NCBI GenBank assembly: GCA_031268115.1
Contig: JAIRXV010000371.1
Location: 1-15,340, forward strand
DNA length: 15,340 bases
Reading direction: 5' to 3'
From: Bifidobacteriaceae bacterium
GTDB lineage: Bacteria; Actinomycetota; Actinomycetes; Actinomycetales; WQXJ01
This document shows, in pieces, positions 6,853-14,705 of this stretch (positions are counted from its first letter, which is position 1; each line of letters opens with the position of its first letter). A model generated the notes under the pieces. That model did no database searches. It saw only the letters and a program-made list of their open reading frames with translations, and was not told the origin of the DNA. Made by a program: the position numbers and the translations under genes.

Positions 6853-7764
6853 TCAAGCGCGCGGGTGGGCGGTGGCATAGACCTCGCGCAGCGCGTCGAT
6901 GGTGACGTGCGTGTAGATCTGAGTGGTCGTAACTGAAGCGTGCCCCAACAACTCTTGAACCACGCGTATATCCGCGCCGCCCATCAGAAGGTGCGTCGCA
7001 AACGAGTGGCGTAGCGTGTGGGGCGAGACCGGTCCAGGCAGTTGCGCGCGCTCCGCCGCCGCCTCTATCGCTGTCCAGGCCGCTTGGCGGTTCATGCGCC
7101 TACCGCGTCGCCCGAGGAAGACCGCCGCGGTGGGCTGCTTGGCGAGCGCCGGCCGGCCGCGCACCAAGTAGGCGTCCACCGCGCGCGCCGCGGGCGCTCC
7201 TACTGGCACCAATCGCTCTTTGCGTCCCTTGCCGTACAGGCGGACGATGACGACATCGGCGGCGGTGTCGATGTCGCCCAAGTTCATTGCCAGCGCCTCC
7301 GAAATCCGGGCACCGGTCGCATAGAGGAACTCAAGCAAGGCCCGATTGCGCAACGCCACGGCTACCGGGCCGACCTCTGCCTCCTCCAACAGGCGCGCCA
7401 CGTCCTCGATGCTGAGCGTGTCTGGCATCTTGCGGGCAGCCAACGGGGGATGTACGGCGGCGGCGGGGTCCGTCATCGTCCAACCTTCAAGGGCCGCAAA
7501 TCGGTGGAAGCCGCGGATTGCCGATACCGCCCGCGCCGCGGAGGCGGCGGTGAGCGGTTTACCTCCGTCCTCGCCTCGGCGGACCGCCGCCATGAAGTCC
7601 TCAACGGTTCGTTCCGTGACAGCCCCGAGGGGCAGGTCCCGCGCCTGAAGGTATGTCGCGTAGCGGCGCAAGTCCCTCTCGTAGGCGCTGACAGTTGCGG
7701 TGGACATGCCTCGCTCGATCGTCGCGTACGCCAAGTAGGCGCGCTGCGCAGCGGGCAGGTCCAC
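6853..7764 (-). CDS. xerD: Tyrosine recombinase XerD/XerC type
   Basis: Site-specific tyrosine recombinase of about 303 residues, the length of chromosomal XerC/XerD, which resolve chromosome dimers at dif during division. The N-terminal SAM-like core-binding domain covers about residues 3-100 (AQRAYLAYATIERGMSTATVSAY). The catalytic domain has the full active site: R153 (ATGARISEAL), K179 (GKGRKERLVP), H249 and R252 (HTLRHSFATHLL), H275 (LLGHASVTTTQIY) and nucleophile Y284. The start is GTG at 7764, giving the standard N-terminus. The frame is open to 7956, but the extra part is a Pro/Arg-rich stretch with no similarity to the family. Nothing nearby suggests an integron, phage or transposon, so a housekeeping role is likeliest. 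XerC cannot be strictly excluded without a tree; the gene symbol is therefore tentative. Confidence 0.88.
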   Translation of the reverse strand: MDLPAAQRAYLAYATIERGMSTATVSAYERDLRRYATYLQARDLPLGAVTERTVEDFMAAVRRGEDGGKPLTAASAARAVSAIRGFHRFAALEGWTMTDPAAAVHPPLAARKMPDTLSIEDVARLLEEAEVGPVAVALRNRALLEFLYATGARISEALAMNLGDIDTAADVVIVRLYGKGRKERLVPVGAPAARAVDAYLVRGRPALAKQPTAAVFLGRRGRRMNRQAAWTAIEAAAERAQLPGPVSPHTLRHSFATHLLMGGADIRVVQELLGHASVTTTQIYTHVTIDALREVYATAHPRA

Positions 7765-7962
7765 CCCGCCATTGTCTCGAACTCCGTCGGGCGGAATGCG
7801 CCTTGCCCCACGGTGGGTCTGGGAGACGGGATTGCGTTGTCGGTTCCGGCGCGGCCCGGACGGGACCGGCGGCTCGGCGCGGGGTGGTACAGCGGGCTCA
7901 CCACGCCGGACAGGGCTGGCTCGCCAGGCCGGATCCCGGTCTCGGCGGGCCGGCAAAGGCGA

Positions 7963-7974
7963 TGAACCGGATCA
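7963..7974. promoter_or_regulatory. Operator-like site O1 (TGAACCGGATCA)
   Basis: Eleven of twelve bases match the perfect palindrome at 8017-8028. It lies exactly 54 bp upstream of it, about five helical turns, so both could be bound on the same DNA face. The central CG and TGAA/TTCA-like arms match LacI-family operators. Confidence 0.5.
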
Positions 7975-8016
7975 TATTCCGAGACTCACCTCTGCCCCCA
8001 CCAGGTCAAACGCGAC

Positions 8017-8028
8017 TGAACCGGTTCA
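8017..8028. promoter_or_regulatory. Perfect operator palindrome O2 (TGAACCGGTTCA)
   Basis: A 12-bp perfect palindrome with the central CG typical of LacI/GalR-family operators. It ends one base before the TTGACA -35 element, so a bound repressor would block RNA polymerase. LacI-family repressors commonly control extracellular glycosidases in actinobacteria, but no such repressor gene is in this window. Confidence 0.65.
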
Positions 8029-8058
8029 TTGACAGAGTAGCGCTCGACCTATTACCTT
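8029..8058 (+). promoter_or_regulatory. Promoter of the glycosidase gene
   Basis: A perfect consensus -35 TTGACA at 8029-8034, followed after 18 bp by TACCTT at 8053-8058, which fits the loose actinobacterial TAnnnT -10. An alternative -10 is TATTAC at 8050-8055 with a 15-bp spacer. Transcription would start near 8065, giving a leader of about 185 nt. Confidence 0.6.
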
Positions 8059-8111
8059 GTCTGTGTGACGACGGCGTCGCCGATTCATCGATGGGCGCGA
8101 GCAAGGCTCAA

Positions 8112-8123
8112 CGAATCGGTTCA
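8112..8123. promoter_or_regulatory. Weaker operator-like site O3 (CGAATCGGTTCA)
   Basis: Ten of twelve bases match O2, including the right half-site CGGTTCA. It lies 95 bp downstream of O2 (about nine helical turns), within the transcribed leader. It could be an auxiliary site for repression by looping or roadblock; this is the weakest of the three. Confidence 0.35.
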
Positions 8124-8247
8124 ACGGTCGCGATCCTGTCACTGCCGGCCTCCGGCATTGCCGCAGGCCACTGCCCGCACCGTCCGCGCAGAGAATCGGC
8201 CCGAGTCTCCCGCGGGCACCCACGCCAACCCAAGAAAGGCACCTTGC

Positions 8248-11200
8248 ATGTCTCCAAAGACGCCCAACGTAGGACGCCGTTTGCTTGGCCTCGCGACAGC
8301 CGCCAGCTTGACCGCCGGCTTGGTCAGCGCTGCCTCTTTCGTGCCCGCCCACGCAGACGGACTGTTCGAGTCTATGAATACCGGCAAAGTGGTTCCGGCC
8401 TTCAATATCCCGATTGACGGCGATGTCTACCCTAACCTCAACGCCAACTACGTTGTGGTGAAGGATGGCAAACTCATGGACGGCGAACGCCGAATCCGCT
8501 GGACCGGCTACAATGCTCCCAACTACGCCACCCAAGAGGATCCGGATTGGCAGTTGGCGGAAAAATCGACACTCGAGGACATTATCAAGACGACGAAACA
8601 GTCCAACGCCCAGGTTGTGCGAGTCTACTCGATGGGCTTCCAGATTCTGCCAGGATTTGCGGACCAAGCCACCTGGACCGAGGTTGGGGCTTCCATCGCT
8701 CAAGCGCCAAAACAGGTCGGCTGGGATCCTGCGCTGCCCATGGTAGTGCCGCCAGGGACAACGGCTCCCGCGAGCTACACGACCGGCGATTTCTATCTAT
8801 ACGAGCCGGTTTGGCAGAACATCGACTATTTCCTAGCCCAAGCGGACCGCTACGGTGTCCGGGTGATCTTCCCCTTCATCAACCGGTGGCAATGGTGGGG
8901 AGGTGTGGGAGCGTTCCAACACTACTACGGGATCTCCACTACGACGAGCCTGAATAACTACTTCGGCACGAACGCGAACTCGTTGTTCATGGGTGGGCAA
9001 ATGGATCGTCTGATGGGTAAGATTATGAATCGCGTCAACACCTACACCGGCCTGAAATACAAGGAGGATCCCGCCATAATGGCGTGGGAATCGTCCAACG
9101 AATACGATGGCACGGCGGCCGATCCAAACTGGCTCGCCAAGCGGGCCGAATATCTTCACGTCGATGAGGACATTTCGCAGCTGTACCAGGAGGGTTACTA
9201 CACTCAGGGTTCGGCAGGCGCAGCCGTGAACACCTACCGATCATACCTCGCCTCGCCTTATATCGATATGGTTACGGACCACTTCTATGACTCTGTCAAC
9301 CGCAACTACGTGGGTGCGATGCTTCCCAGCCTGCGATTGGCAAAAGACGCTGGTAAGGCATATACGGTGGGCGAATTTGGACTGACCAGTGCCGACCACA
9401 TAGACCACCTGCTGCGAGCGCTGGTTGACAACGATGGCGATGGTGCCATGATTTGGGACGCTCGCCACCGCGACCCCAGAGGGGGGTTCTATTGGCACCG
9501 AGGCGATCAGAGCGCATATAACCAGGTCTTTTACTCGTACCGCTGGCCCGGGTTCGCGGATAACGATGAGTTCGACGAGGCCCAAGTGGTGGACATGCTG
9601 TACAACTACTCCTTCCTGATCAACGGACAGACGCCGGTGCCGCCGCCGGTCCCAGACACGGCGCCCCTGCTCTTCGAGACGCAATCGCCAGCGGCAATCA
9701 ACTGGAGAGGAACCACCGGCGCCAACGCATACGATGTCGAAAGGGCAACCTCCGCGGAGGGGCCTTGGGCCGTCATAGGGGAAGACGTTCCAGATTCACA
9801 GTCAGTGGTGCGAGACGGCCCCCTCTTCAAGGATGTGACGACCGAGGCGGGGACGGACTACTACTATCGTGTGCGCGGGCGCAACGTGAATAACCCCACC
9901 GGGTATTCGCCCTATTCCAATATCATCGGACCGGTCGCCGGCGATGTACACTCCTTCGGTTCTGATATCTTGGCGGCGCAGGACCTCGATGCGGGATTCG
10001 AATCGACAACGTCGCTGAACGCCTGGGCGCAGGACTCCACGGTACCTGGGCTGTCGTTCCGAGCCAGCGCCGGGACCGCGGGTATCACAACGAGCGAAGC
10101 GCATTCTGGACAGTCTTCGGCGCAGGTGACGAACACGGGTGAGCTCTGGCTCAAATTCAAGGTGAAGCCGCTGACCAACTACGTTGCCTCGTTCTGGATG
10201 AAATCGAACGTGGCGAACGTGAAGTACACGGTCCTGTCGCGTAAGCTGAACCCCGGTGTCGATAACGGGGCGGGGGATGTGGATCCGTACCAGTACCGCG
10301 GTCCGGGGCCCTCGGGTGCCAACAATGTGCTGGCCTTTAGCGATTATAGGGACAGATGGAGCTTGACCAATGTCGATAAAGAGCGCGGAAACGCGATCAG
10401 TGGGATCGCGACGCCGGCCGACAACGCTTGGCATTACTACACGGTCGTCTTCGCGGGCGGCGAACTCGATATCTCGAAGGGTGAAACCGAGGCCAACCTG
10501 GTCTTCTCCAACCGGAGCGCAGGCGGCGCCAACACTTTCTTGATCGATGACGTGAACGTTCACGAGACGATGCTCCAGAACTCCTCGTTCACCGCGTTTG
10601 GGACTCGGTGGGACTGGGAGTCTCCGTGGGAGTTCCATTCGATTGCCGGTAGCGGGGACGGGGCGAACTCGGTTGCGATCCTGCCGGCCGTTAGGGGCAC
10701 TGGGAAAGCGTTGTCTCAGTCTGTTGGGGTCAAGCCGGATACGGACTACTCTCTGGCTTTCCTTGCACAAAACACTTCCAACGGTGTGAAATATGCCATC
10801 CTGGGTGAGGACGGTGCCCCGATCGTTGGCCCGCTGCAGGTGCCGGGGTCGACGGCGGCGCGGGCTTCGAACAACTCGCTGAACCCCTATTACTTGAGGT
10901 TCAACTCGGGTGCCAACGAGAGGGTCTCTGTTGCGTTCTACGATGCGCAGGCCTCCAGCGGCCTCTTCCGATTGGACGAGGTTGACCTGATTCCGGCGGC
11001 CACCGCGGCCTTCGCGGGAGGGGCGGACCCCAACGTGACGCTGAGCCCGGGGACGGGCTGGTCCGAGGTAGGCGGCGGGATCGGGGTGGAAGGCAGCAGT
11101 TCGGGAGCTGAAGCCAGGGCATCGATCACGGCAACGGGGCACACCGATTACCGGGTGCGGTTCAGTGCCTCAAGTGCCGTTGGCGGCGTCTCGTTCCGGG

Positions 11201-14118
11201 TCGAAGGGAACGCCGGTGTGAGCCAGAGCTACAGGACCTCGGCGCTGCCCGGTGTAACCGAGTATGCGATCGACTACACCACAGGAGAGGGCGACGGGCC
11301 GCTCAACCTGGTATTGGAAGACACCGCGGCGTCCGGGCAGCACGTATTCAGCAACTTCGAGTTCCTGGGCACGACACCCGGGCCGGTCGATTCGAATGCC
11401 GTTGAGGATGGGGAGGGCACACGTGGAGCTCAAAACCTGTTCGAAGACTCATGGGCCGAGTCGAAGGTGGCCCTAGCGTTGGATCCGGCCCACGCCATGG
11501 GCGGTCTGTACGCCGTCCGCGCGGACTATACGCCCGGCGCTACAGCGGCGAAGAGATTCGATAACCCGCTCGACCTCTCGGCTTATCGCGGCCTCACGGT
11601 GGGACTCCAGCCGGCGGACGGCTCTTCCGGTACCTTGCGCCTGACCCTAAGGGATTCGGCGGGCGCCACCGCTTCCTACGAGTTCCCGCTGAGCGCCGAT
11701 CCCGGCCACCGCTACGTCGATTTCCCGGCCAGCGGCTTCGATGCGGGCGCCGTTGCGGGGGTGCGGCTGGAGTTCAGCGGCACCGAGGCCGGCACTCTGT
11801 GGCTGGACGACGTGTTGGGCTCAACCCCATTTGTGATCGAGTCGGGTGAGGGCTCGGGCACCGGCGGTTGGGTGAGGCCGGCCGTTTCAGCGAACAAGAC
11901 AACCCAATTCGCATCCGGGGCAATCACATCAACCTCGGACAGTACGAACGGCCTAGGCGGTGCGCCCGCGCGGCAGGTCGCATACTCCTACAACGGCACG
12001 GCTCCTACTGGCGGCGACCGATCCATTCGGACCTTCGCGCAGTTGGATAAGACGCTTGGTGCGGTCACGTGGCGGGATCGAGACGCGCTTGAGCTGTGGG
12101 TCAAGCAGGGCACCACCACGGTCGGTGCTGAAACCAAGGTGGCAGTTCGGCTCAACCTCACCGGAGGGCGCTACGCGGAGGCTCAGTACCCGCTGGGTGC
12201 GGCCGATCCGACGGGCAAACTGGTCACCATTCCACTGGCAGACTTCACGGTCTATCCGACCGGTGAGCCATTCGATCCGTCCGGCGCCACGATCAAAGGC
12301 GCGTCGCTGGTCTTTTCCGCAGTAGAGAATACCGACGTCTCTATGTCACCAACTGGGTACGGTACCGTTGGCCCCCAGGTCAGTAACGACATCGTCTATC
12401 TGTCCAACGTATCGGCGGTGGCGACCCAGCTTGCCCGGCCAGTCGCGCGGCCAAGCGACCGATCCGTCGCGCTCTCCTGGCAGCGGCCCACGTTCACGGG
12501 GTTCAGCGGCCTGCGGGTGGAAGTTTTCGAGTCAGGTGGCTCGTGGCCAGTTCAAACGTTGGCCCTAGACGCCGATGCGACAAGGGCCACAATCGCCGAC
12601 CTGACCAACGGACAGGAATACATCTTCGCCGTGACGGTGCTAAAGGAAGGCGCTGCGCATGCGAGAACCGACTTGACCGCAACGCCCGGAGGAAGCGGAA
12701 CGCTGAGCATTGCGCCAGATTCAATCAAGGCCGGACAGGACTTCACGGCAGCAATTGGGTTGTCCAGTTTTGGTGCGCCGGTGTTCTACGGCCGGGCTGT
12801 CATCGACTTCGATCCGGGTGTGATGACGCCGGTTTCGGCAGTGTCGATAGCGGAAGGTGTTGCGGTAGTGGGTGTTAGTGTGGTCGACGCCACCCACTAC
12901 GTGATCGATTTCAAGGCGACAGAAGTGGGGGGCTACAGCGGCAGCGGCCGGATCATCGCGGTGGCCTTTACTACGAAAGCGCTGAGTGAGGTGGCTATTG
13001 TGGACGGCTCGCTGCCTTGGACTTTGGGTGTGGCGCTGAGTCCCGACGAGTCGCTGACGGAAGTCGCCGCCGATGGCGGCACGATGACGCTCGCTCCGGT
13101 GCCTTGGCGTTTGGGGGCGGCGATAGCTGCCGCGGAGCAGGTCTACGCTGGCGGTAGCCTGGCCCAGCACCCGGCCGAGGCCTTTGTCGAGCTGGCCGCC
13201 GCTATAGCGGCGGCAATCGCCTTGCGCGACGATCCGACGGCCGGTGTCGAGCAGTGGAATGGGGCTATCGGCAGGATCGACCAGGCCCGCCATTCCTTTG
13301 TGACGGCGAGCCTGCGGGCCCTTTACGAGGCCCAGAAGTCGCGTACACGCGGCGATCTGCCCAACGCCGAGTGGCAGGCGTTCCTGTCGGCGCTGCAGGG
13401 GGCGCGGACCGTCTTGGATAGCGTTGGGGCCACGGAGGGCGACGTGTCGCGGGCGACGAGCCGTCTGGCCGAGGCGGTGGCGGCGTTGGCCCCGGGTGTT
13501 GTGCTGGGCCCGCCGGCAACGGGGCCAGTCACTCCGGCAGTTCCAACCCCAGCCCCGATCGACCCGGACAATGCAAGCGACAAGCAGGTTGTCGCTAAAG
13601 TCAAAGCCGCACAAACCAAAGTGAGGCTTGTCCGCAAACAGTCGGTTACCATTCCCGCGTTGGTGTACCTGTCGGACGGGAGTTCGTCGAAGTCTGTGAT
13701 ATGGCGTTCGTCCAACCCCAAAGTGGCTAAGGTGAACAGCACCAACGGCAAGATCGTGGCCTTGAGGTCGGGAAGCGCCACTGTCACGGTCAAGTCGAAA
13801 GCGTTGGACGCGCGCGGCGAAGCGTTGAGCGCCAAGGTCCGGGTTACGGTAGTCGCAAAGAGCGCCTCGCCAACTAAGGTCGTTTCGGTGAGGGCGTCGG
13901 GTGTTCGCCGGACGATGTCGGTCGGTCAAGTGGCGTACGTCACAGGCCAATACGCCCCGGCCGCCGCGATTCGCGCCAAAGTGACCTATACGTCATCGTC
14001 GGCTAATACGGTCACCGTCGATAAGGCTGGCCGTGTCACCGCGAAACACCCAGGCAAGGCGGTCCTGCGGGTCAAAGCTGGCGGTAAGACAGCCAAATAC
14101 ACCATCACTGTCGAATAG
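8248..14118 (+). CDS. Giant secreted multimodular GH5-type glycoside hydrolase
   Basis: A 1956-residue exported enzyme, probably a beta-mannanase-like or related endo-glycanase of family GH5, acting outside the cell on plant or microbial polysaccharide. The signal peptide is at residues 1-36: GRRLL start, hydrophobic LGLATAASLTAGLVSA, cleavage after AHA; the double Arg makes Tat export possible. The catalytic domain spans about 60-460, with acid/base E285 (AWESSNEYDG), nucleophile E376 (YTVGEFGL), R125 (VVRVYS), H345/Y347 (TDHFYDS), W403 and a calcium-like DNDGDG at 394-399. After a Pro linker (462-470) come an FN3-like module (472-562), three beta-sandwich CBM-like modules (576-773, 776-916, 919-1041), two galactose-binding/CBM11-like modules (1052-1190, 1195-1391), a second FN3 (1397-1480), a cohesin-like domain (1485-1617), a helical FIVAR-like region (1619-1750), a Pro/Thr linker and two BIG2 Ig-like domains (1783-1873, 1876-1956). 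There is no dockerin and no LPXTG. Module boundaries and substrate are inferred by eye. The catalytic assignment is stronger than the module family names. Confidence 0.85.
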   Translation: MSPKTPNVGRRLLGLATAASLTAGLVSAASFVPAHADGLFESMNTGKVVPAFNIPIDGDVYPNLNANYVVVKDGKLMDGERRIRWTGYNAPNYATQEDPDWQLAEKSTLEDIIKTTKQSNAQVVRVYSMGFQILPGFADQATWTEVGASIAQAPKQVGWDPALPMVVPPGTTAPASYTTGDFYLYEPVWQNIDYFLAQADRYGVRVIFPFINRWQWWGGVGAFQHYYGISTTTSLNNYFGTNANSLFMGGQMDRLMGKIMNRVNTYTGLKYKEDPAIMAWESSNEYDGTAADPNWLAKRAEYLHVDEDISQLYQEGYYTQGSAGAAVNTYRSYLASPYIDMVTDHFYDSVNRNYVGAMLPSLRLAKDAGKAYTVGEFGLTSADHIDHLLRALVDNDGDGAMIWDARHRDPRGGFYWHRGDQSAYNQVFYSYRWPGFADNDEFDEAQVVDMLYNYSFLINGQTPVPPPVPDTAPLLFETQSPAAINWRGTTGANAYDVERATSAEGPWAVIGEDVPDSQSVVRDGPLFKDVTTEAGTDYYYRVRGRNVNNPTGYSPYSNIIGPVAGDVHSFGSDILAAQDLDAGFESTTSLNAWAQDSTVPGLSFRASAGTAGITTSEAHSGQSSAQVTNTGELWLKFKVKPLTNYVASFWMKSNVANVKYTVLSRKLNPGVDNGAGDVDPYQYRGPGPSGANNVLAFSDYRDRWSLTNVDKERGNAISGIATPADNAWHYYTVVFAGGELDISKGETEANLVFSNRSAGGANTFLIDDVNVHETMLQNSSFTAFGTRWDWESPWEFHSIAGSGDGANSVAILPAVRGTGKALSQSVGVKPDTDYSLAFLAQNTSNGVKYAILGEDGAPIVGPLQVPGSTAARASNNSLNPYYLRFNSGANERVSVAFYDAQASSGLFRLDEVDLIPAATAAFAGGADPNVTLSPGTGWSEVGGGIGVEGSSSGAEARASITATGHTDYRVRFSASSAVGGVSFRVEGNAGVSQSYRTSALPGVTEYAIDYTTGEGDGPLNLVLEDTAASGQHVFSNFEFLGTTPGPVDSNAVEDGEGTRGAQNLFEDSWAESKVALALDPAHAMGGLYAVRADYTPGATAAKRFDNPLDLSAYRGLTVGLQPADGSSGTLRLTLRDSAGATASYEFPLSADPGHRYVDFPASGFDAGAVAGVRLEFSGTEAGTLWLDDVLGSTPFVIESGEGSGTGGWVRPAVSANKTTQFASGAITSTSDSTNGLGGAPARQVAYSYNGTAPTGGDRSIRTFAQLDKTLGAVTWRDRDALELWVKQGTTTVGAETKVAVRLNLTGGRYAEAQYPLGAADPTGKLVTIPLADFTVYPTGEPFDPSGATIKGASLVFSAVENTDVSMSPTGYGTVGPQVSNDIVYLSNVSAVATQLARPVARPSDRSVALSWQRPTFTGFSGLRVEVFESGGSWPVQTLALDADATRATIADLTNGQEYIFAVTVLKEGAAHARTDLTATPGGSGTLSIAPDSIKAGQDFTAAIGLSSFGAPVFYGRAVIDFDPGVMTPVSAVSIAEGVAVVGVSVVDATHYVIDFKATEVGGYSGSGRIIAVAFTTKALSEVAIVDGSLPWTLGVALSPDESLTEVAADGGTMTLAPVPWRLGAAIAAAEQVYAGGSLAQHPAEAFVELAAAIAAAIALRDDPTAGVEQWNGAIGRIDQARHSFVTASLRALYEAQKSRTRGDLPNAEWQAFLSALQGARTVLDSVGATEGDVSRATSRLAEAVAALAPGVVLGPPATGPVTPAVPTPAPIDPDNASDKQVVAKVKAAQTKVRLVRKQSVTIPALVYLSDGSSSKSVIWRSSNPKVAKVNSTNGKIVALRSGSATVTVKSKALDARGEALSAKVRVTVVAKSASPTKVVSVRASGVRRTMSVGQVAYVTGQYAPAAAIRAKVTYTSSSANTVTVDKAGRVTAKHPGKAVLRVKAGGKTAKYTITVE

Positions 14119-14150
14119 TCGCCAAACCCCGGTGGCTCGCCCCTAGAGGC

Positions 14151-14169
14151 GCCGCTCTGGGACAGCGGC
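14151..14169 (+). terminator. Small hairpin after the glycosidase
   Basis: GCCGCT and AGCGGC form a 6-bp stem with a 7-nt loop, 33 bp after the stop codon. There is no U-tract. It forms part of a 27-bp imperfect direct repeat (14148-14174 and 14209-14235) sharing GGCGCC and GGGACAGCGG, with a 61-bp offset. Confidence 0.4.
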
Positions 14170-14219
14170 GAAACACAGCCAGCGTGCCGTGCGCGCGCGG
14201 GCCCCGGGGGCGCCACGCG

Positions 14220-14246
14220 GGGACAGCGGTGAAACGCCGCCGTCCC
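14220..14246 (+). terminator. Hairpin in second copy of the repeat
   Basis: GGGAC pairs with GTCCC and, after one mismatch, GCGGT pairs with GCCGC around a short GAAAC loop. It lies directly before the strongest hairpin of the region, so the two may work as a tandem terminator. Confidence 0.4.
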
Positions 14247-14248
14247 AG

Positions 14249-14284
14249 ACGCTAGGGCGGTGCAGAAATGCACCGCCCTAGCGT
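14249..14284 (+). terminator. Strong terminator hairpin, 16-bp perfect stem
   Basis: Two perfectly complementary 16-base arms (14249-14264 and 14269-14284) enclose a GAAA loop, a stable GNRA-type tetraloop. Only a weak T-rich tail follows (TGCTTGCT), as often seen in high-GC actinobacteria. It is 130 bp after the glycosidase stop and is the best candidate for its transcription terminator. Confidence 0.75.
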
Positions 14285-14339
14285 TGCTTGCTGGGGCCTT
14301 TCTGCTGGTGAGCGCTTTGCGCTGACCCGGCTGACGCGG

Positions 14340-14370
14340 TTGGGAGGCCGCTCTTGGAGCGGCGTCCCAA
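14340..14370 (+). terminator. Second strong hairpin, 14-bp stem
   Basis: Arms 14340-14353 and 14357-14370 pair over 14 positions with a single mismatch around a 3-nt TTG loop. No T-tract follows. It could be a back-up terminator isolating the glycosidase from the gene at 14706, or a structured RNA element. Confidence 0.5.
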
Positions 14371-14492
14371 TGAGGCCTTGCCTAAGACCGCCAGGCCAAC
14401 CACCACTATCCCTCTCGGAAAGTGGTCCCAACGTCCGCATACCGGACACCGAGTCCTCCCCGCCCATCATTGTCGCCAGGCGTCTCCCCGGA

Positions 14493-14565
14493 CCCCCGGC
14501 CCCAGACCGTCCCTTCCCCAACGCCCCCGATCCCAGACCCTCGGACCGCCCCCTCCCCCAACGCC
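14493..14565 (-). repeat. C-rich repeat, quadruplex motifs on minus strand
   Basis: Two imperfect units begin with CCCAGACC at 14501 and 14532 (31-bp offset), and each ends in CCCCAACGCC. On the minus strand two four-run quadruplex motifs are visible: 14493-14519 (loops 2, 7, 2) and 14516-14540 (loops 4, 3, 3). The remainder of 14371-14656 is C-rich and shows no convincing gene; open frames there are Pro/Arg-rich shadows. Confidence 0.7.
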
Positions 14566-14656
14566 TCTTGTCCGGCGGGGCCCCGACGGGCTCGGGGGCC
14601 TTGCCGCCTTGGCATGGGTCACAGCCGTGACGGTGCGCGCCAGGATAGCCCTTCGG

Positions 14657-14686
14657 TTGGACCTCGGGTTCCCGACCGACTAGCAT
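14657..14686 (+). promoter_or_regulatory. Possible promoter of the 3'-most gene
   Basis: TTGGAC at 14657-14662 and TAGCAT at 14681-14686 are 18 bp apart. The -10 fits TAnnnT; the -35 is weak. A start near 14693 would leave a very short leader containing GGAG. Confidence 0.4.
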
Positions 14687-14705
14687 TTGGGCACATGGAG
14701 CGGGG

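Larger units (their letters stand above)
7765..8247 (+). promoter_or_regulatory. Upstream region of the giant glycosidase gene
   Basis: A 483-bp stretch without a convincing gene, between the divergent xerD and the glycosidase. The left part (7765-7960) is very GC-rich and shows no clear element. From 7961 onward it holds three related operator-like sites, a TTGACA promoter and a leader of roughly 185 nt. It ends with the ribosome-binding site AAGAAAGG (8232-8239), 8 nt before the ATG at 8248. An in-frame GTG at 8065 would extend the protein by 61 residues, but that extension lacks signal-peptide character and would bury the real signal sequence. Confidence 0.6.

Noticed and set aside
6853..7764. 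Recombinase as part of a mobile element or a phase-variation switch
   Set aside because: No inverted repeats, attachment sites, integrase-type neighbours or invertible promoter are visible around it; length and motifs fit chromosomal Xer proteins.
8065..8247. GTG start for the glycosidase at 8065
   Set aside because: It would add 61 residues without signal-peptide character. The ATG at 8248 has a good AAGAAAGG ribosome-binding site and begins a textbook signal peptide; 8065 is also near the expected transcription start.
9802..11142. Antisense open frame of 446 codons inside the glycosidase gene
   Set aside because: Arg/His-rich low-complexity translation with no motif, antisense to clearly structured modules. 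It is typical of shadow frames in high-GC genes.
12721..13950. Antisense open frame of 409 codons under the cohesin-like and BIG2 region
   Set aside because: Arg/His-rich translation with no motif and no ribosome-binding site; the sense frame has coherent domains.
8248..14118. Glycosidase as a sortase-anchored protein
   Set aside because: The C-terminus ends in a BIG2 domain (KYTITVE) with no LPXTG motif, hydrophobic segment or positive tail.
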